In this document: positions 63,023 through 64,000 of the stretch, in pieces
Numbering within the stretch: the stretch's first letter is position 1
How the letters are laid out: every line of letters begins with the position of its first letter
Assembly (NCBI GenBank): GCA_006503535.1
Contig: QYRS01000005.1
Coordinates: 3,038,001 to 3,102,000 of the forward strand
Direction: 5' to 3'
Length of the DNA: 64,000 bases
Source of the DNA: Arthrinium phaeospermum
Lineage: Eukaryota; Ascomycota; Sordariomycetes; Amphisphaeriales; Apiosporaceae
Program-made: the position numbers and the translations under genes
The notes under the pieces: model-generated
The model's input: the letters and a program-made list of their open reading frames with translations, nothing else
What the model was told of the DNA's origin: nothing
Databases searched by the model: none

Positions 63023-64000
63023 ATGAACCAACAATCAGGACTGCGCTTGATGCGCGTCCCGCATTCGCTCGTTAGGAATCGCCATTCTTCGAGGTCGTCG
63101 CAGATCGCATTACCGAACGGGATACCAAACCAAGCAGCCACCACTCCCCTGACGTGGCGGCGCCATGCCTCCAATAATAGCACGGCCGCCGCCTCTGTCT
63201 CTGCAGCCGCGACCGCCAAGACCTCGAAAGCCGAGACAGAAGCCGTCCTCACGCCCCTCGACGCGCGCCCCTCCACGCCGAGGCCGCGACCTACGACCCC
63301 GACGTCGACATCACCACGACCCTCAACCCGCCCGCCAGCACGCGCCCGCCGCCCCTCGACCTGCCGCCGCCGCGCGACCCCGATGCCTCCGCGTTCGGCT
63401 ACTACTTCCGCCTCGGCAAGGCGTACATGACCTTCTACAAGACGGGCCTGAGGGCCATCTTCACGAACCGCAAGCTGCTCTCGGAGCTGAACGTCTTCCA
63501 GGGCCCGCCGGGCCTCTCCAAACAACCCTCCCCCTCCTCGTCCGACGCAGGCGCCCCGCCCATCAAGCCGACCCGCGCCGCCGTCCTGCTGCGCGAGCGC
63601 ACCGCGCACGACCTGGCGCGCCTCCCTATCTTCGGCGTCCTCGTGGTGGTGTTCGGCGAGTTCACGCCGCTCGTCGTGCTCGTCTTCCCCAAGCTGACGC
63701 CGCTGACGTGCCGGATCCCGAAGCAGACGGAGAAGCTGCGGGCCAAGATGCAGGCGCGGCGCGAGGCGTCCCGGAAGCTCCTGCGGCATGTGAATAGTGA
63801 AGACGCGTCTGCGCTCGCGAAGCTGGCGCCGGGGCACATTGTGCGCTCGTTGGGGCTCGGGCTGAGCTTGTGGGACAAGATGGGGGTGGATCCGCCGTTT
63901 GCGCGGGTGCGCGCGGACCGCGCGGTAAGGCGCCTCGTGGCGGACGATTTTAGTATACGGATGGTGGGGGTGTGGACGGGCTGGTGGAGGACGAGGTCGT
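63023..64000 (+). CDS. LETM1-like mitochondrial protein, 5' part (runs off right edge; one apparent frameshift)
   Basis: The ATG is at 63023. The N-terminus (RLMRVPHSLVRNRHSSRSSQ) is Arg/Ser-rich, like a mitochondrial presequence. After a Pro/Thr-rich stretch the frame shifts by one base in the C run near 63268. It then reads FGYYFRLGKAYMTFYKTGL, LLRERTAHDLARLPIFGV, a membrane-like segment (FGVLVVVFGEFTPLVVLVF), PKLTPLTCRIPKQ and APGHIVRSLGLGLSLWDKMG. This matches the start of the LETM1 ribosome-binding-like domain. LETM1/Mdm38 relatives act in inner-membrane ion homeostasis and mitoribosome contact. The assignment to a subfamily is uncertain because the end is missing. Confidence 0.68.

Overview
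The window looks like nuclear DNA of a filamentous ascomycete, most likely a Sordariomycete. The evidence is short GT..AG introns (mostly 35-120 nt), GC-rich coding sequence, and recognisable fungal genes: AUR1, a NAB3-like RNA-binding protein, QCR8, a CaM kinase, an ICT1-type release factor, 2EXR and F-box proteins, GMC and berberine-bridge oxidases, and STAND/AAA NTPases. Stop codons that look like C-to-T changes, plus one extremely AT-rich transposon-like block, suggest repeat-induced point mutation (RIP). I saw no rRNA, tRNA or CRISPR array. The organism call rests on gene content alone.

Layout. 0-4.4 kb is a graveyard of STAND/AAA NTPase genes. 4.7-7.7 kb holds a divergent FAD-oxidase/SDR pair typical of accessory metabolism. 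8-14 kb holds small orphan genes and an F-box-like gene. 14.3-17.2 kb holds an alpha/beta hydrolase and a 2EXR protein. AUR1 lies at 19.9-21.3 kb, followed by a gene-poor stretch of about 7 kb with a 25-G homopolymer. 28.4-40.7 kb is the conserved core: a C2H2 factor, a CaM kinase, a mitochondrial ICT1-like factor, a NAB3-like protein and QCR8. A sulfatase and a sugar-type MFS transporter follow (41-45 kb), then a large membrane protein and a secreted GMC oxidoreductase (46-51 kb). 51-59.5 kb is repeat-like accessory DNA with a decayed orphan, a C2H2/AT-hook gene and a TIR-flanked AT-rich element. The right end holds a small conserved gene with an internal tandem duplication, a RidA gene and the start of a LETM1-like gene.

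Two patterns cut across the annotation. First, at least ten genes in the two outer parts (0-14 kb and 47-64 kb) read correctly only if one base is added or removed, usually in a G or C run. The ten intact genes between 14.3 and 45.3 kb show no such break. Either the outer parts carry homopolymer sequencing errors or they are genuinely decaying. Second, three short head-to-tail duplications (84, 95 and 150 bp) each fall inside a gene and keep or restore the reading frame. The strongest candidate for something undescribed is the 1,150-bp element at 57195-58344: 43-bp GC-rich inverted repeats, TA target duplications, and an interior that is almost pure A/T.
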